Translations under genes and position numbers: made by a program
Shown: one piece after another, positions 9,187 through 17,575 of the stretch
Layout: every line of letters starts with the position of its first letter
How positions within the stretch are numbered: position 1 is the stretch's first letter
The notes under the pieces: generated by a model
The model's database searches: none
What the model was told of the DNA's origin: nothing
Seen by the model: only the letters and a program-made list of their open reading frames with translations
Assembly (NCBI RefSeq): GCF_002795245.1
Contig: NZ_PGVG01000014.1
Span: forward strand, 138,314 to 174,867
DNA from: Bradyrhizobium forestalis
GTDB lineage: Bacteria > Pseudomonadota > Alphaproteobacteria > Rhizobiales > Xanthobacteraceae
DNA: 36,554 bases
Direction: 5' to 3'

Positions 9187-9558
9187 TCAGTTATCCAGCG
9201 AGTATCGCCTCTCTCTCTTTTGAAATGCTGCTGCGCCGCCCTCAAGTATCCGACACACCTGCTGCCGAGTACTTTGTGTATCTGCGCAATCCTCCAAAGC
9301 GCCGGCTGCGTAAGAGAAGGACGGTAAACCGCCGTTGTCTTTTACGCATTGGGCGACAATGGCTTGCTCGGCGTCCGTGTTGACGACTAGATTCGGTTGT
9401 GTGTGATGAGAAGGATTTGCCGCGGGAGCTTGGCTTTTTCGAAAATAGCTCCCCAAGAGGCTATAGATGGATTCGTTGTCAAGGTTCTCTTCTGGCTGAT
9501 CGATCAGGAGGGGTGGGGTATCCTTCTGGTCGAAAACGCCCTCCGAGTTCGCCTTCAC
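9187..9558 (-). pseudogene. C-terminal fragment of an AAA/SMC-like ATPase with two compensating frameshifts
   Basis: The frame carries a Walker B-type block, PPLLIDQPEENLDNESIY, and later NLVVNTDAEQAIVAQC, both typical of the C-terminal end of large SMC-like or TrlF-type ATPases. The segment between them reads as nonsense in this frame. One frame over it reads EKAKLPRQILLITHN, the expected switch block, so two compensating indels lie near 9455 and 9396. The Walker A part is absent. It is the tail of a lost gene, possibly from a defence or phage-related ATPase. Confidence 0.7.
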
Positions 9559-9777
9559 CTGTCACCCATGCCGGGATCTGGCGCTGCGCTATGCCGAAGG
9601 CTCCGGCTGAGTTGACCGATATCACGGTTCGCGGTCTTTGCATCCGTCTCGCCACTAACAACGCGCGTTCGCCACCAGTCGACGTATTGCAGGCCATCCT
9701 CCTCGTTCACATCCTCTACCGGCTTGTCACCGACGATATCGACAAATTGCTGCGCCGCGCGGATGCGCTACAACTAG

Positions 9778-10377
9778 CCCGATATTTTCAAGGACCTTCG
9801 GCTACGCGGAGAGACTAACAAGTCGCGCATTCCCTATGAGAACGCCTTCATTCCATCCCAATTCTTAGGAGGAGCGCTCGACGGCCTGAACGAAGACGCC
9901 CGTTACGTCTTGTACATCATGATCGAAACAGGTCTGCGCCCGTCCGAGATCGTTAATCTCCAGGAGCGCGCAATTCATCTGGATTGCGACATTCCGCATG
10001 TGGAGATCCTACCCGATGGGCGGATGCTGAAGACCGAGGACTCGAAACGGGAAATGCCGCTCGTCGGGGTTGCTCTTGAGGCCATGAAACTTCGACCTCA
10101 AGGCTTTGCGCGCTATCGCGATAAATCCTCCGGCATGTCCGGCACCATCAACAAGTACCTTAGAGAGAACGCTCTGCGTCCAACCGCTGACCATACGGTC
10201 TATTCATTGCGCCACAGCTTCAAGGACCGTCTGGTGGCCGCGGAAGCACCGGACAGCTTGATTGACAGTTTGATGGGTCACCGGTCCGGCAAACCCAAAT
10301 ACGGCAAGGGTCCGGCACTGGCACTCAAACTCAAATTCTTGGAGCGCATCTCATTTGCTTGCCCAGAACGACTATAA
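9778..10377 (+). pseudogene. Tyrosine integrase, C-terminal catalytic part
   Basis: An open frame from 9778 reads DIFKDLRLRGETNKSRIPYE and continues into IETGLRPSEIVNL (first catalytic arginine), VYSLRHSFKDRL (box II) and LMGHRSGKPKYGKG with the candidate tyrosine. This is the phage-type integrase seen at the ends of rhizobial islands. The N-terminal arm and core-binding domains are missing. A frame at 9592-9818 (MPKAPAELTDITVRGL) just upstream ends in QLARYFQGPS and may be a displaced part of the same gene. An internal start at 9910 could give a catalytic-domain product, but DNA binding would be impaired. Confidence 0.75.
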
Positions 10378-10565
10378 GACGAGAGGAGCCGGCGGGCGCG
10401 CTCTTTCGTGCCTTCGCGGCCGCGAAGCTCGGTCAGATGATGTTCGAGCTTCTCATACAGCGGAAGGAAATCGTCGCCATCGCGCTCGATGATATACGCA
10501 AGGAGGAGCAAAGCCCGCTCGGCCCTTATGATGGCGTCGACGACGTCGTTCCGCTCGGTAGTCAT
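10278..10565 (-). CDS. Small conserved-looking hypothetical protein
   Basis: A 95-residue protein beginning MTTERNDVVDAIIRAERALL. It is strongly helical by composition in its first 60 residues, with heptad-like leucines, and then has a basic segment ERARRLLSSYSRSG. No domain is recognised. It runs convergent to the integrase remnant and overlaps its 3' end by 100 bp, an arrangement that suggests it belongs to the same element. No strong ribosome binding site was seen at the ATG. Confidence 0.55.
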   Translation of the reverse strand: MTTERNDVVDAIIRAERALLLLAYIIERDGDDFLPLYEKLEHHLTELRGREGTKERARRLLSSYSRSGQANEMRSKNLSLSASAGPLPYLGLPDR

Positions 10566-10616
10566 GGCTGCGTCTTTCGCGGCTTGGTACCGCTTGTTTT
10601 AGTCAGTCAGAAACTC

Positions 10617-11154
10617 TCAATCACGCGGACGTCGCCATCGCACGCCTTCGGATGCTAAAGATTGCCGCACCTGCTCGGGCGAGGTGAAGCCCATCGCGGC
10701 AAGCGCTCTGCCCGTGCCGTCGGTCAAGCCGACCGATTTCAGGAAAGCCGCGTCGGCGGGCAGATTGCGGGCATAAGAGCCGGAATTCGTAATTCCGGAA
10801 TCCCCATCGTCGGCGTTGCGCGGCCTACCGATGCCGATCCGGTTCGCATAATTCCCTAAGCCGCCCCAGCTCGCCTGAGCTCGCCTGTGTTGTGGATGCG
10901 TCCTGTTTGTTGGGATGAGCATCAAACTGATTGCGCGGCTGGTCTCTATTGGCAACTGCGATTTCGGTGGCAACGGTTTGCACCACGCGTATGCGGTCCT
11001 GCGGGCTCATAGAGGAATCCGACACGCGGCTCAACACGCGATTAAAATCGCCATCACCAAGGCGGCTGGCACCTGGAATGTTCATCACTGCCTGATCGGC
11101 GGCCGCGCGCAACTGCCTTGCTAGTTCGCCGGAATCTTCAGTTCCTATCGCCAT
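10617..11154 (-). pseudogene. Hypothetical protein split by a frameshift
   Basis: The first part starts at the ATG at 11154 (MAIGTEDSGELARQLRAA) and runs to about 10850. The coding sense then moves to another frame, which continues ANRIGIGRPRNADDGDSG to a stop at 10617. The join lies in a GGCGAGCTCAGGCGAGCTGG stretch, a short tandem repeat prone to slippage. Together they give about 180 residues, hydrophilic and probably partly disordered. I do not recognise the family; a secreted effector is possible but unsupported. Confidence 0.5.
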
Positions 11155-11302
11155 TCGAAAATACGTTCGTCTCAAATGTCTTCGGCCCGCCAAATGGCAG
11201 GAAATAGGCCAATCATCGCAGCGGATGATGAAGAACCCTCTAATTATTGACTAATTGATTGATTTCACGTCGGTTTTATTCGCCGTTGACCGTATGCCAT
11301 CC

Positions 11303-11349
11303 ATGGAATAATTATTGACTTTATTCCCTCTATGGAATATATTGTCAAT
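11303..11349. promoter_or_regulatory. Candidate operator of the HigBA-like locus
   Basis: Immediately before the toxin start are nested repeats: GGAATAA (11305-11311) against TTATTCC (11321-11327), ATTGAC (11314-11319) against GTCAAT (11344-11349), and direct copies of ATGGAATA at 11303 and 11332. Such symmetry is what an autoregulating XRE-type antitoxin would bind. The region is AT-rich compared with its surroundings, as expected for a promoter. Confidence 0.55.
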
Positions 11350-12049
11350 GACATGGAACGTCGAATACACGGACGAATTCGAGGAAGAGTTCTGGAACGG
11401 CCTCGGCGAGGCCGAACAGGAAGACGTCACCGCGTCGGTGTCTCTCCTCGAAGAGCGCGGCCCGAACCTGCCGTTTCCCTATTCGTCCGGTATCGAAGGC
11501 TCAAAGCATGGTCACATGCGCGAGTTACGGGTTCAGAGCGGAGGAAAGCCGATCCGGATTTTCTATGCTTTCGATCCGCGCCGCTCAGCGATCTTGCTGA
11601 TCGGTGGAGACAAGACGGGCAAGGACAGGTTTTACGAGGAAATGGTGCCTGTCGCTGACAAGCTTTATGACGTGCATCTCGAAGAGCTCAAGAAGGAGGG
11701 GGTTGATCTGATGGCTGGACATCGTTCATTCAAGGGACTGACCAAGGGCTTTTCGCAAGAGCGCAAGGCGCGCGTTGTTGCGCGTGCGGACGTTCTCAAG
11801 AAGGAAATGGCGCTGCACGAACTACGGCAGGCGCGCGAGCGTTCGCAGGAAGAGTTGGCGCGCGAGTTACGGGTCGGGCAACCGGCTGTCGCCAAACTGG
11901 AGCGTCGTGCGGATATGTATGTCAGCAACTTGCGACGTTACATCGAGGCGTTAGGCGGCTCGCTAGAAATCACGGCGCGTTTTCCGGAAGGAAGCGTCAA
12001 CATCGTCAATTTCGGCGAGTTGGATAAGAGACGCGCGCAAGAATCGTAA
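11348..12049 (+). CDS. HigB-like toxin fused in frame to HigA-like XRE antitoxin
   Basis: Residues 1-120 (MTWNVEYTDEFEEEFWNGL onward) are a phage Gp49/HigB-type RelE-superfamily mRNA interferase, with the conserved MRELRVQSGGKPIRIFYAFD and RSAILLIGGDKTGKD blocks. Residues 122-233 are its usual partner: an XRE helix-turn-helix antitoxin with SQEELARELRVGQPAVAKLE at 166-185. Normally these are two genes joined by an overlapping TGATG. Here the join reads GGGGGTTGATCTGATGG; removing one T would restore a toxin stop TGA overlapping the antitoxin ATG at 11711. A GGAGGGGG ribosome binding site still sits before that ATG. The product is therefore a 233-residue fusion, though free antitoxin may also be made. 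Confidence 0.85.
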   Translation: MTWNVEYTDEFEEEFWNGLGEAEQEDVTASVSLLEERGPNLPFPYSSGIEGSKHGHMRELRVQSGGKPIRIFYAFDPRRSAILLIGGDKTGKDRFYEEMVPVADKLYDVHLEELKKEGVDLMAGHRSFKGLTKGFSQERKARVVARADVLKKEMALHELRQARERSQEELARELRVGQPAVAKLERRADMYVSNLRRYIEALGGSLEITARFPEGSVNIVNFGELDKRRAQES

Positions 12050-12279
12050 ATTGAGCAATGGTCCGGCCGGGCGTTCGTGAGCGATCGGCAAGGGTGAAGC
12101 GCGCTTCTGTCCCTCTGCGATGAGCCCGCGTTAGCTGCGGGTCTCCCCGGCCGGTGCCTTAGCCCTCCTCGAAAAGGGCGTCCCACTATTTCATGTTGAC
12201 CGGATGCGACGGCGGCAGCGCGTTCACGAGGTTGCATCTCACGCCGTAAATCTCGTGCGTGCCGATTTTCTCAAAACGT
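12050..12279. other. Intergenic, no gene recognised
   Basis: After the toxin-antitoxin gene there is a hairpin-like CCCGCGTTAGCTGCGGG near 12126-12142 without a T-run. No coding region is supported in the stretch. Confidence 0.4.
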
Positions 12280-12384
12280 TCATCGATCGCCATAGAGATA
12301 GGCGGCGATTTCATCGGCGCCGCGCAAGATGTCGCCGCCGAGGCTGTGATGATGTTGGGGAGGAGAAGTTTCGATCATTCTCAT
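12280..12384 (-). pseudogene. N-terminal remnant of a small DNA-binding (HTH-type) protein
   Basis: A 34-codon frame with ILRGADEIAAYLYGDR, a block typical of the start of small excisionase-like winged-helix proteins of rhizobial elements. The frame stops at 12280, before the expected wing and recognition helix, so it is truncated or frameshifted. Its ATG lies 3 bp from the edge of repeat copy 1 (12388-12500). No ribosome binding site is evident. Confidence 0.4.
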
Positions 12385-12387
12385 GAT

Positions 12388-12500
12388 GATACCGAAGCGC
12401 GCGGCGGACTGAGTACGCAAAAAATGCTTTGAAGAGGTTTCGGTCGATGGGCGTGAGAAATTTCTTTGAAGAGGCTTGTAAATTGCATCGCTGCCCGAGC
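12388..12500. repeat. 113-bp imperfect direct repeat, copy 1
   Basis: Matches 12896-13008 at a constant offset of 508 bp, with no net length difference. Shared blocks include GATACCGAAGC, GAAATTTCTTTGAAG, GGCTTGTAAATTGC and a final CCGAGC. On the minus strand it holds two CCTCTTCAAAG motifs. It lies directly upstream of the small minus-strand HTH-like frame at 12280-12384, so it is probably a duplicated regulatory region. Confidence 0.7.
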
Positions 12501-12663
12501 ATTCAAACTTGCAGACGGCGGCGGACTTCTACGGTCGCCTCTTTTTGACCGTCGCGTTAGGAAGCACTTCGCCGTAGAATTCAACGGCTTGCCATCTTAA
12601 CCAAGCATGAAAGCAATTTTGCGCGATGCGCGTGTTACACTCTCCGTATCAGGGAGAGTTGCA

Positions 12664-12792
12664 ATGCAGGATGACAAGAAAGACCCAAGCCTTCCGTTGG
12701 TAGGCGGAGCTAATCGATTTCGCCCTTTAAAGCTCAGCGAAATCAATCGCCAATTGGCGAACAGAGACTCGTCCACTTTCGCCGAGTCCTAA
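12664..12792 (+). CDS. Small hypothetical protein, 42 residues
   Basis: Begins MQDDKKDPSLPLVGGANRF with an AGGGAG ribosome binding site 6 nt upstream. A TTGCGC...TTACACT promoter-like pair lies about 35-50 bp before the ATG. The start could also be an ATG further up at 12607, but the ribosome binding site favours 12664. No domain is recognised. It overlaps, on the opposite strand, the HTH remnant at 12743-12895, so only one of the two may be real. Confidence 0.4.
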   Translation: MQDDKKDPSLPLVGGANRFRPLKLSEINRQLANRDSSTFAES

Positions 12793-12895
12793 GCCACCGA
12801 TCGATCACGCCATACCGAGAGATGAGTTGCGACGTTTGGGTATTCTCAGCCCCAAGAACGGATGACCTGTGACGGGGGTTAGTTATTCCCGTCAC
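12743..12895 (-). pseudogene. Remnant of an AlpA-like HTH protein
   Basis: A 50-codon frame from a GTG at 12895 reads TSQLISRYGVIDRWLRTRRK, similar to the helix-turn-helix core of AlpA-type regulators (usually ..ryGvs..ti.RWl...). The tail after this block does not match and the protein is short, so it is probably decayed. The start abuts repeat copy 2 directly, mirroring the first HTH-like frame beside copy 1. Confidence 0.35.
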
Positions 12896-13008
12896 GATAC
12901 CGAAGCATGCGACGACCTGAGTGCTAAAAAAGCCTTTGGAGAAGTTTCGACCCGAATGTTGCGTGAAATTTCTTTGAAGGGGCTTGTAAATTGCGTGACG
13001 CGCCGAGC
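12896..13008. repeat. 113-bp imperfect direct repeat, copy 2
   Basis: Second copy of the 12388-12500 repeat. It lies between a minus-strand HTH-like frame (start 12895) and the plus-strand gene at 13053, so it would serve as a divergent promoter and leader region. Confidence 0.7.
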
Positions 13009-13052
13009 GTGCGCGAAGAATACCTCAAGGCAACCAAGCAACGAGGTATTTC

Positions 13053-13532
13053 GTGCAGAACACCATTCAAGTCGGAAGGCGTATCGTTCCCATTGAGCAG
13101 ATCGCTTTGATCGAACCGTTTGACCGTGAGACGCAAAAGAACATGCGCAGCGATCGAACCTTCAGGTCCCGGATCGTCCTCTTAAATCGCGATAGCGTAT
13201 TGTCCGAAAGCGACTCGCTGGCGCTCGCGGAAGAGCATGCGTTTCGCATTCTCCTAAAGGATAATGTCGCGACCAATCCCGCCGTGAGTTTTAGCGTTGA
13301 GACCTTCGAGCCGACGGCGAGTCTTCAGCCCTCTAAGCCGTTTGCTTCTCGTCTCATGTGGCGGGACGAACGGGGAGATGTCCAGAGCAAGCTTCTTTTG
13401 ACCGAGGTCGAGGATCTCATCGCGACCGTCGTTCGTGGCGCACCCTCTCAAATCGACCAGGCCGATCAGCGGCCGGTGCGACTTCCTCGAAGGCGACGGC
13501 GAGCCACGCCCGCGACAGCCCCACAAACGTAG
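13053..13532 (+). CDS. Conserved-looking hypothetical protein of a mobile element
   Basis: 159 residues from a GTG at 13053, with a CGAGG ribosome-binding-like stretch about 6 nt upstream. It begins QNTIQVGRRIVPIEQIALIE and contains FRSRIVLLNRDSVLSES, FRILLKDNVATNP and KPFASRLMWRDERGD; the pattern is of a folded domain followed by a basic, Arg/Pro/Thr-rich tail (139-159). I have the impression of a family common on alphaproteobacterial conjugative elements, but I cannot name it. It seems intact. Confidence 0.65.
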   Translation: MQNTIQVGRRIVPIEQIALIEPFDRETQKNMRSDRTFRSRIVLLNRDSVLSESDSLALAEEHAFRILLKDNVATNPAVSFSVETFEPTASLQPSKPFASRLMWRDERGDVQSKLLLTEVEDLIATVVRGAPSQIDQADQRPVRLPRRRRRATPATAPQT

Positions 13533-13689
13533 ATAAAGGAGCGCGTCCCGCCTCGGGCGTGACTGGGCTCTACGCGCTTCGCTTGCCGAGCCGCGAAGCC
13601 GCGTCTCGTCCCGTCGGGGTACGATCCCGTCGCGCATGCCCGATGAATTTTCGGGAAGTGGGATTTGATCGAGGGGCCTGCAATCCCTC

Positions 13690-13782
13690 GGCTGTCAAGG
13701 CCAGGGCGAGCGGAAAGCACCGGACCTGATTGCAGCTTCGCGGCTGCCCGCACCACTCCCGTGCTTCCCGGCCTTGACAGCC
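13690..13782. repeat. 13-bp perfect inverted repeat with 67-bp spacer
   Basis: GGCTGTCAAGGCC at 13690-13702 and GGCCTTGACAGCC at 13770-13782. A related CGCTGTCAAGGGA lies near 13829. The surrounding 13533-13860 shows no gene. Candidates are a protein-binding site, a transfer origin or a mobile-element end; nothing distinguishes these. Confidence 0.5.
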
Positions 13783-13860
13783 ATACCCCGCTCAAGAGGG
13801 CATCCATCGGGTTTGCTGCGAAAACCCGCTGTCAAGGGAAACCGATCGAGCCGACGGGTG

Positions 13861-13971
13861 GATAGCAAAACCAGTTCCTTCCCCGCATCGCTTCTAAGCC
13901 ACTTGAAATTGTGATAATTTCTATCATTTTGCTATATTCGATGAGCAGTAAATAAGGGCCTGATAGCAAAT
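13861..13971. promoter_or_regulatory. Iteron-like operator upstream of the AbiE-type locus
   Basis: GATAGCAAA occurs at 13861-13869 and 13962-13970, and its reverse complement TTTGCTATA at 13928-13936, in an AT-rich 150-bp stretch before the antitoxin gene. AbiEi antitoxins are known to bind inverted repeats before their own operon, so these are good operator candidates. An AAAAGG stretch directly touches the ATG at 14009. Confidence 0.55.
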
Positions 13972-14008
13972 ATTCAGTCTTTCTGGTATATTTACTGGCA
14001 GCAAAAGG

Positions 14009-15106
14009 ATGGCTTTCGCGGTCGATTGGCAGGCAACGGAGAAGACGGTAGTCGACAAGCTTTTGAAGACACTTCAGGAACTTCCGGCTGCCGACGCTCA
14101 CCTACAGAGCGGCCAGCGGTCTTTCTCCAACGCCCGATCGCGGATAGACGCCGAAATCGATCTCCGCATCTCCAATCAAAACCTCACGCTGCTCGTCGAG
14201 GCCAAGAAATCCCTCTTCCCGCGGGACGCGCGCGAAGCGCTTTGGCAGCTACGGGAATACGCAAGCCAATTTGGCGGCGGCGACCACGTCATTCCCCTTC
14301 TTGCCGCTGAATCCATATCCCCCGGCTCGAAGGAATTTCTGCGACGGGAAAATGTCGGTTATTTCGAGATGGGCGGAAGTCTCTTTATTCCCGCGCCCGG
14401 AGCCTATGTCCTGATCGATAAACCCGTGCCGAGGAACTTGGCCCGGTCGGTGAGCACCGTTTTCAAAGGCAAACGCTCGCAAGTCCTCCGCGTCCTTGAC
14501 CCTCAGCACTGGTTTAGCGTGAAAGCGCTCTCGGAGGCGGCCCGCGTATCGCCTGCCACGGCCTCGGAAACGTTGATCATGCTCGAACGGTTCGAGTGGC
14601 TTGCCGCGCGCGGCCAAGACCCTTCCAAGGAGCGCCAACTTACCGCGCCGCGAGCGCTACTGGACGAATGGAAAAAGCAGGTCCTCGCCGGCATCAAGCC
14701 GAAAACGCGCCGCTATTATGTGCCTAACGCGACGAACGAGGATACGTTTATCGGCCGGATGGATACGGCTTTCGCGGAGGCTGGCGTCGAATATGTGCTC
14801 ACTCAAGAATCAGCCGGCCGACGCTACGCGCCCTTCCTTTCCTCTCTGTCCCGCGTATCTTGCCGCGGGGCATCTACCCGCAGCGCGGGAAATGCTTTAA
14901 GCAGGCTCGGAGCCCGGGAGGTTTCCGAAGGCGCAAATTTCACTATGATCGAGACCCTCGCCGAGGAAGGGCCCTTCCTGTTTGAGGAGCGTCATGGTGC
15001 GGCCTGGCTTGCCAGCCCGGTCCAAGTCTATCTTGATCTGTTGATCGCGGGAGGGCGGGCTCAGGAGGCGGCTGAACATCTTCGCAAGGAAAGAATAAGT
15101 TTCTAA
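14009..15106 (+). CDS. AbiEi-type antitoxin with N-terminal nuclease-like domain (type IV toxin-antitoxin)
   Basis: 365 residues. Residues about 40-90 look like a restriction-endonuclease-like fold, with D51 and E64-A-K66 in a PD-(D/E)xK arrangement. Residues 168-199 (WFSVKALSEAARVSPATASE and onward) form a winged helix. The C-terminal part ends in ASPVQVYLDLLIAGGR and AEHLRKERISF, the usual AbiEi ending. The stop overlaps the toxin ATG (TAATG), so the two genes are translationally coupled. It likely represses its own operon through the upstream repeats. It appears intact while its toxin is broken. Confidence 0.8.
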   Translation: MAFAVDWQATEKTVVDKLLKTLQELPAADAHLQSGQRSFSNARSRIDAEIDLRISNQNLTLLVEAKKSLFPRDAREALWQLREYASQFGGGDHVIPLLAAESISPGSKEFLRRENVGYFEMGGSLFIPAPGAYVLIDKPVPRNLARSVSTVFKGKRSQVLRVLDPQHWFSVKALSEAARVSPATASETLIMLERFEWLAARGQDPSKERQLTAPRALLDEWKKQVLAGIKPKTRRYYVPNATNEDTFIGRMDTAFAEAGVEYVLTQESAGRRYAPFLSSLSRVSCRGASTRSAGNALSRLGAREVSEGANFTMIETLAEEGPFLFEERHGAAWLASPVQVYLDLLIAGGRAQEAAEHLRKERISF

Positions 15107-15912
15107 TGGCCAAGCCCGAAACCGCTGCCGGATATGAAAAACAAGTCAAGGAAAACTGCGAGCGGCTGCTCGTTACCCTGGTCCGGAATCTCGGACCGTG
15201 GAAGAAATCCGTTTATCTCGTCGGCGGACTCACGCCACGCTACGTCGTCACGAAGCCGCCGCCAGGTAAACAGCATGCCGGCACGGGCGATGTCGATGCC
15301 GTCGTCGAGCAGCAGGTGCTCGCCGACACGGAGGCCTATCGAACCCTCGAAGAAATCTCAAGCAGATGGGGTTCACGCGCACCACGAACGACAAGGGACA
15401 GCCGCTATCCTGGCGCTGGCAAGCCAAGACCGAATCCGGCGGCTCAATCATTCTGGAATTCCTTGCCGACGATCCCAAACGTGGCGGCGGAAAAGTCGCT
15501 CCGTTGCCCGCCGAGGGAGGGAATATCTCCGCGTTGAACGTTCCGCACGCATCGCTCGTGTTTGATCATTACGAAGTCAAGGAGATCGCCGCGGACCTGC
15601 TTGGCGGCAAAGGCGCGGCCACCGAGGAAGTCCGCCACGCGGATATCGTGAGCTTCACCTGCCTCAAGGCTTACGCACTGGATGATCGGCACGAACGCAA
15701 GGACGCTCATGACACCGTCTATTGCCTGGAAAACGATCCTGCGCAAGCATTTCGTGACGGACGACAAAACGGAAGGCTATCGCAAGGACGGCTCCGTCGC
15801 CGTGGCTCAGTTTGAAATCGAAGGCGACGACGCGGAAGCGCGCGAGCAACGGACGCTACGCCAGCGCGTTGCAAGTGATGTCGTGATGCGCTTCGTAGAA
15901 GCCGTGGGCTAA
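15106..15912 (+). pseudogene. AbiEii-type nucleotidyltransferase toxin, frameshifted twice
   Basis: The start MAKPETAAGYEKQVKENCER leads to VYLVGGLTPRYVV and GTGDVDAVVEQQ, the GG...DxD active-site pattern of AbiEii nucleotidyltransferases. After EAYRTLEE one A appears to be lost from an A-run near 15352. The sense continues one frame over as LKQMGFTRTTNDKGQPLSWR to DAHDTVYCLEND near 15735. A second break, probably with loss of about 30 codons, leads to a third frame, KHFVTDDKTEGYRKDGSV, ending in VMRFVEAVG at 15912. The toxin is therefore inactive unless recoded. Confidence 0.8.
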
Positions 15913-16133
15913 CTTGCGACGTCCAACAAACGGATAACAAAGCGTACAACAATCGCGCGTTTGTTGATTGGCGCAGTTTTTTAAGTGTTTGAATCTGAGG
16001 ATTCGTGTAGCTTGCTTTCTGTTCAGGGCGCTTCGCCCGCTCCAATACTTAGCAGGTTTCCGCAGAGAAGTATTCTCGCTTTATTCTCGGGGTAGCCTTC
16101 CGCAACTCGGAAGCTTGTGGCAATCCTTATGGA
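15913..16133. other. Intergenic
   Basis: Contains CAACAA...TTGTTG near 15950-15969 and a T-run at 15979-15984, together a weak terminator candidate. Nothing else is seen. Confidence 0.35.
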
Positions 16134-16748
16134 ATGGGATTGCCGGTCAGAACACTCATCGGGATCGTGCTCGCTTTCGTCAGCACCCTCATTGCGCGCA
16201 CCGCATTCGAGATTTCATATCGGCTTGGCTTCTACCCGGAAAAATGGCTGGCCGATCTAACCATGGGCGCGCTTGGCAGTACGCTCGCTTTTTGGCTGAT
16301 CCTAAGCGTGGCTGCATTCGCAATCTGGATTGGCCTTGAATTCGCCGCCCGTCGTTGGCTGCGTGCGAACTCAGGCATGCCCCCACCTGGAACTGCCGGG
16401 GGTGACAAAATACCTGGGCCCACAATTACCCAATACCTGCCAGCGACCGCTCCTGCGATTCTTCTCCAGGACGGATGGATATTGAACTTCAACCCGACCG
16501 TACTCACGGGCCGGAAGCTGATTTCGTTCAACTCAAATGGCCAAATTGGAGAGGGTAGGAATCAGAACGAGTGGACCTGGTCGATGGTCGGGGACGAGCT
16601 TGAGATACGGCGCAGAAATGGGGATCTTCAAAATCGTTTCAGGTTCGATCCGCATGGCACGAAATTTATTTCGACCAACCATCCTGACGCGCAAGGCATA
16701 AGAGATCAATTCATCTTTCGAGACCGCGCTGCCCAAAATTCCAGCTGA
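16134..16748 (+). CDS. Predicted inner-membrane hypothetical protein
   Basis: 204 residues with two likely membrane spans (about 5-27 and 43-67), then a soluble region rich in beta-type residues (LISFNSNGQIGEGRNQNEWT, RNGDLQNRFRFDPHG). The soluble part resembles a small lipocalin-like or sensor beta-barrel, but I do not recognise the family. Another ATG lies 5 bp upstream in a different frame; no strong ribosome binding site decides the start. It may be co-transcribed with the short frame that follows. Confidence 0.55.
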   Translation: MGLPVRTLIGIVLAFVSTLIARTAFEISYRLGFYPEKWLADLTMGALGSTLAFWLILSVAAFAIWIGLEFAARRWLRANSGMPPPGTAGGDKIPGPTITQYLPATAPAILLQDGWILNFNPTVLTGRKLISFNSNGQIGEGRNQNEWTWSMVGDELEIRRRNGDLQNRFRFDPHGTKFISTNHPDAQGIRDQFIFRDRAAQNSS

Positions 16749-16809
16749 GCCGAATCCTCCCTCATTCGGGAAGAACGAAGCGGAGAAACGAGGTGAGATC
16801 ATTCGCTAC

Positions 16810-17052
16810 TTGGAAGATGCACTCGCAATCGCGAATGAAATTGAAGATCGCGATACGGGCTATCCAATGGAACGAGCGTTGGACGAAACGCGTGCAAAGC
16901 AATTCCGGTTGACCAATAGTGACGCGCTCCAAGAGCGCGCCGTTCGATTGTTGAAAGTGCTGACGCTGTCCGCCGGTTTGAGGCTCCATAAGAATCTAAC
17001 GTCATCGCTTGTGAGCATTTACAAGGATTGTGTAAGACGATCGACCCCATAG
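16810..17052 (+). CDS. Small helical hypothetical protein, start uncertain
   Basis: About 80 residues, starting at a TTG; the frame is open upstream as far as the previous gene. The sequence EDALAIANEIEDRDTGYPME and LQERAVRLLKVLTLSAG is helical, and composition is consistent with a real protein. GAGGTGAG lies before an ATT codon at 16798, an alternative unusual start. Function unknown. Confidence 0.35.
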   Translation: MEDALAIANEIEDRDTGYPMERALDETRAKQFRLTNSDALQERAVRLLKVLTLSAGLRLHKNLTSSLVSIYKDCVRRSTP

Positions 17053-17575
17053 ACACGAGATCCTGCCGAATGGCATTCTCTGCGTCTAGTCGCTCTCGAG
17101 TTTAAGGTTGCTGCAGATGACGAAGGACCGTGATGCCGGAGTTTCGCAACGCAGATCTATAACTGCGCGCACTTTTTCGTCGCTCATGCGCATAGAAAGC
17201 AAAAAATCCGCGCGATCGTTGTTCTACTCTACTTGAGCGGCATGACGACCCCCATGTCGACAACGTCCATCACGTCACCAGTCTCTTCCATCATTATGAT
17301 GTATACAGACCCAGGAGGTGGCTGCCAGAAAGTTGCTCATGGCAATCGATGTCGAAGGGCGGGGCACAGCGGTCTCATACCAAATAATCTGTGATTGTAG
17401 TGTTTTCGGTGCTGGACGAATAGAGCGTTTATACAACCTTTGGCTGGATGGCGCTATCTCAAGGCGCCAGGCTCGTACATGCGTATTCGGCACGAGGCCG
17501 GAAGTGCGTGTGCTTAGTGTCCAGCCACCGATTGTTACCGATTTTGCAAAACCGAACACTTTTTTGGAGAGTGCG
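17053..17575. other. No recognisable gene
   Basis: Open frames here lack starts with ribosome binding sites and show no motifs. A long frame reaching back from the nuclease gene to 17318 is open by chance. Confidence 0.45.

Noticed and set aside
12388..13008. CRISPR array
   Set aside because: Only two 113-bp imperfect repeats 508 bp apart; no short regularly spaced repeats occur anywhere in the window.
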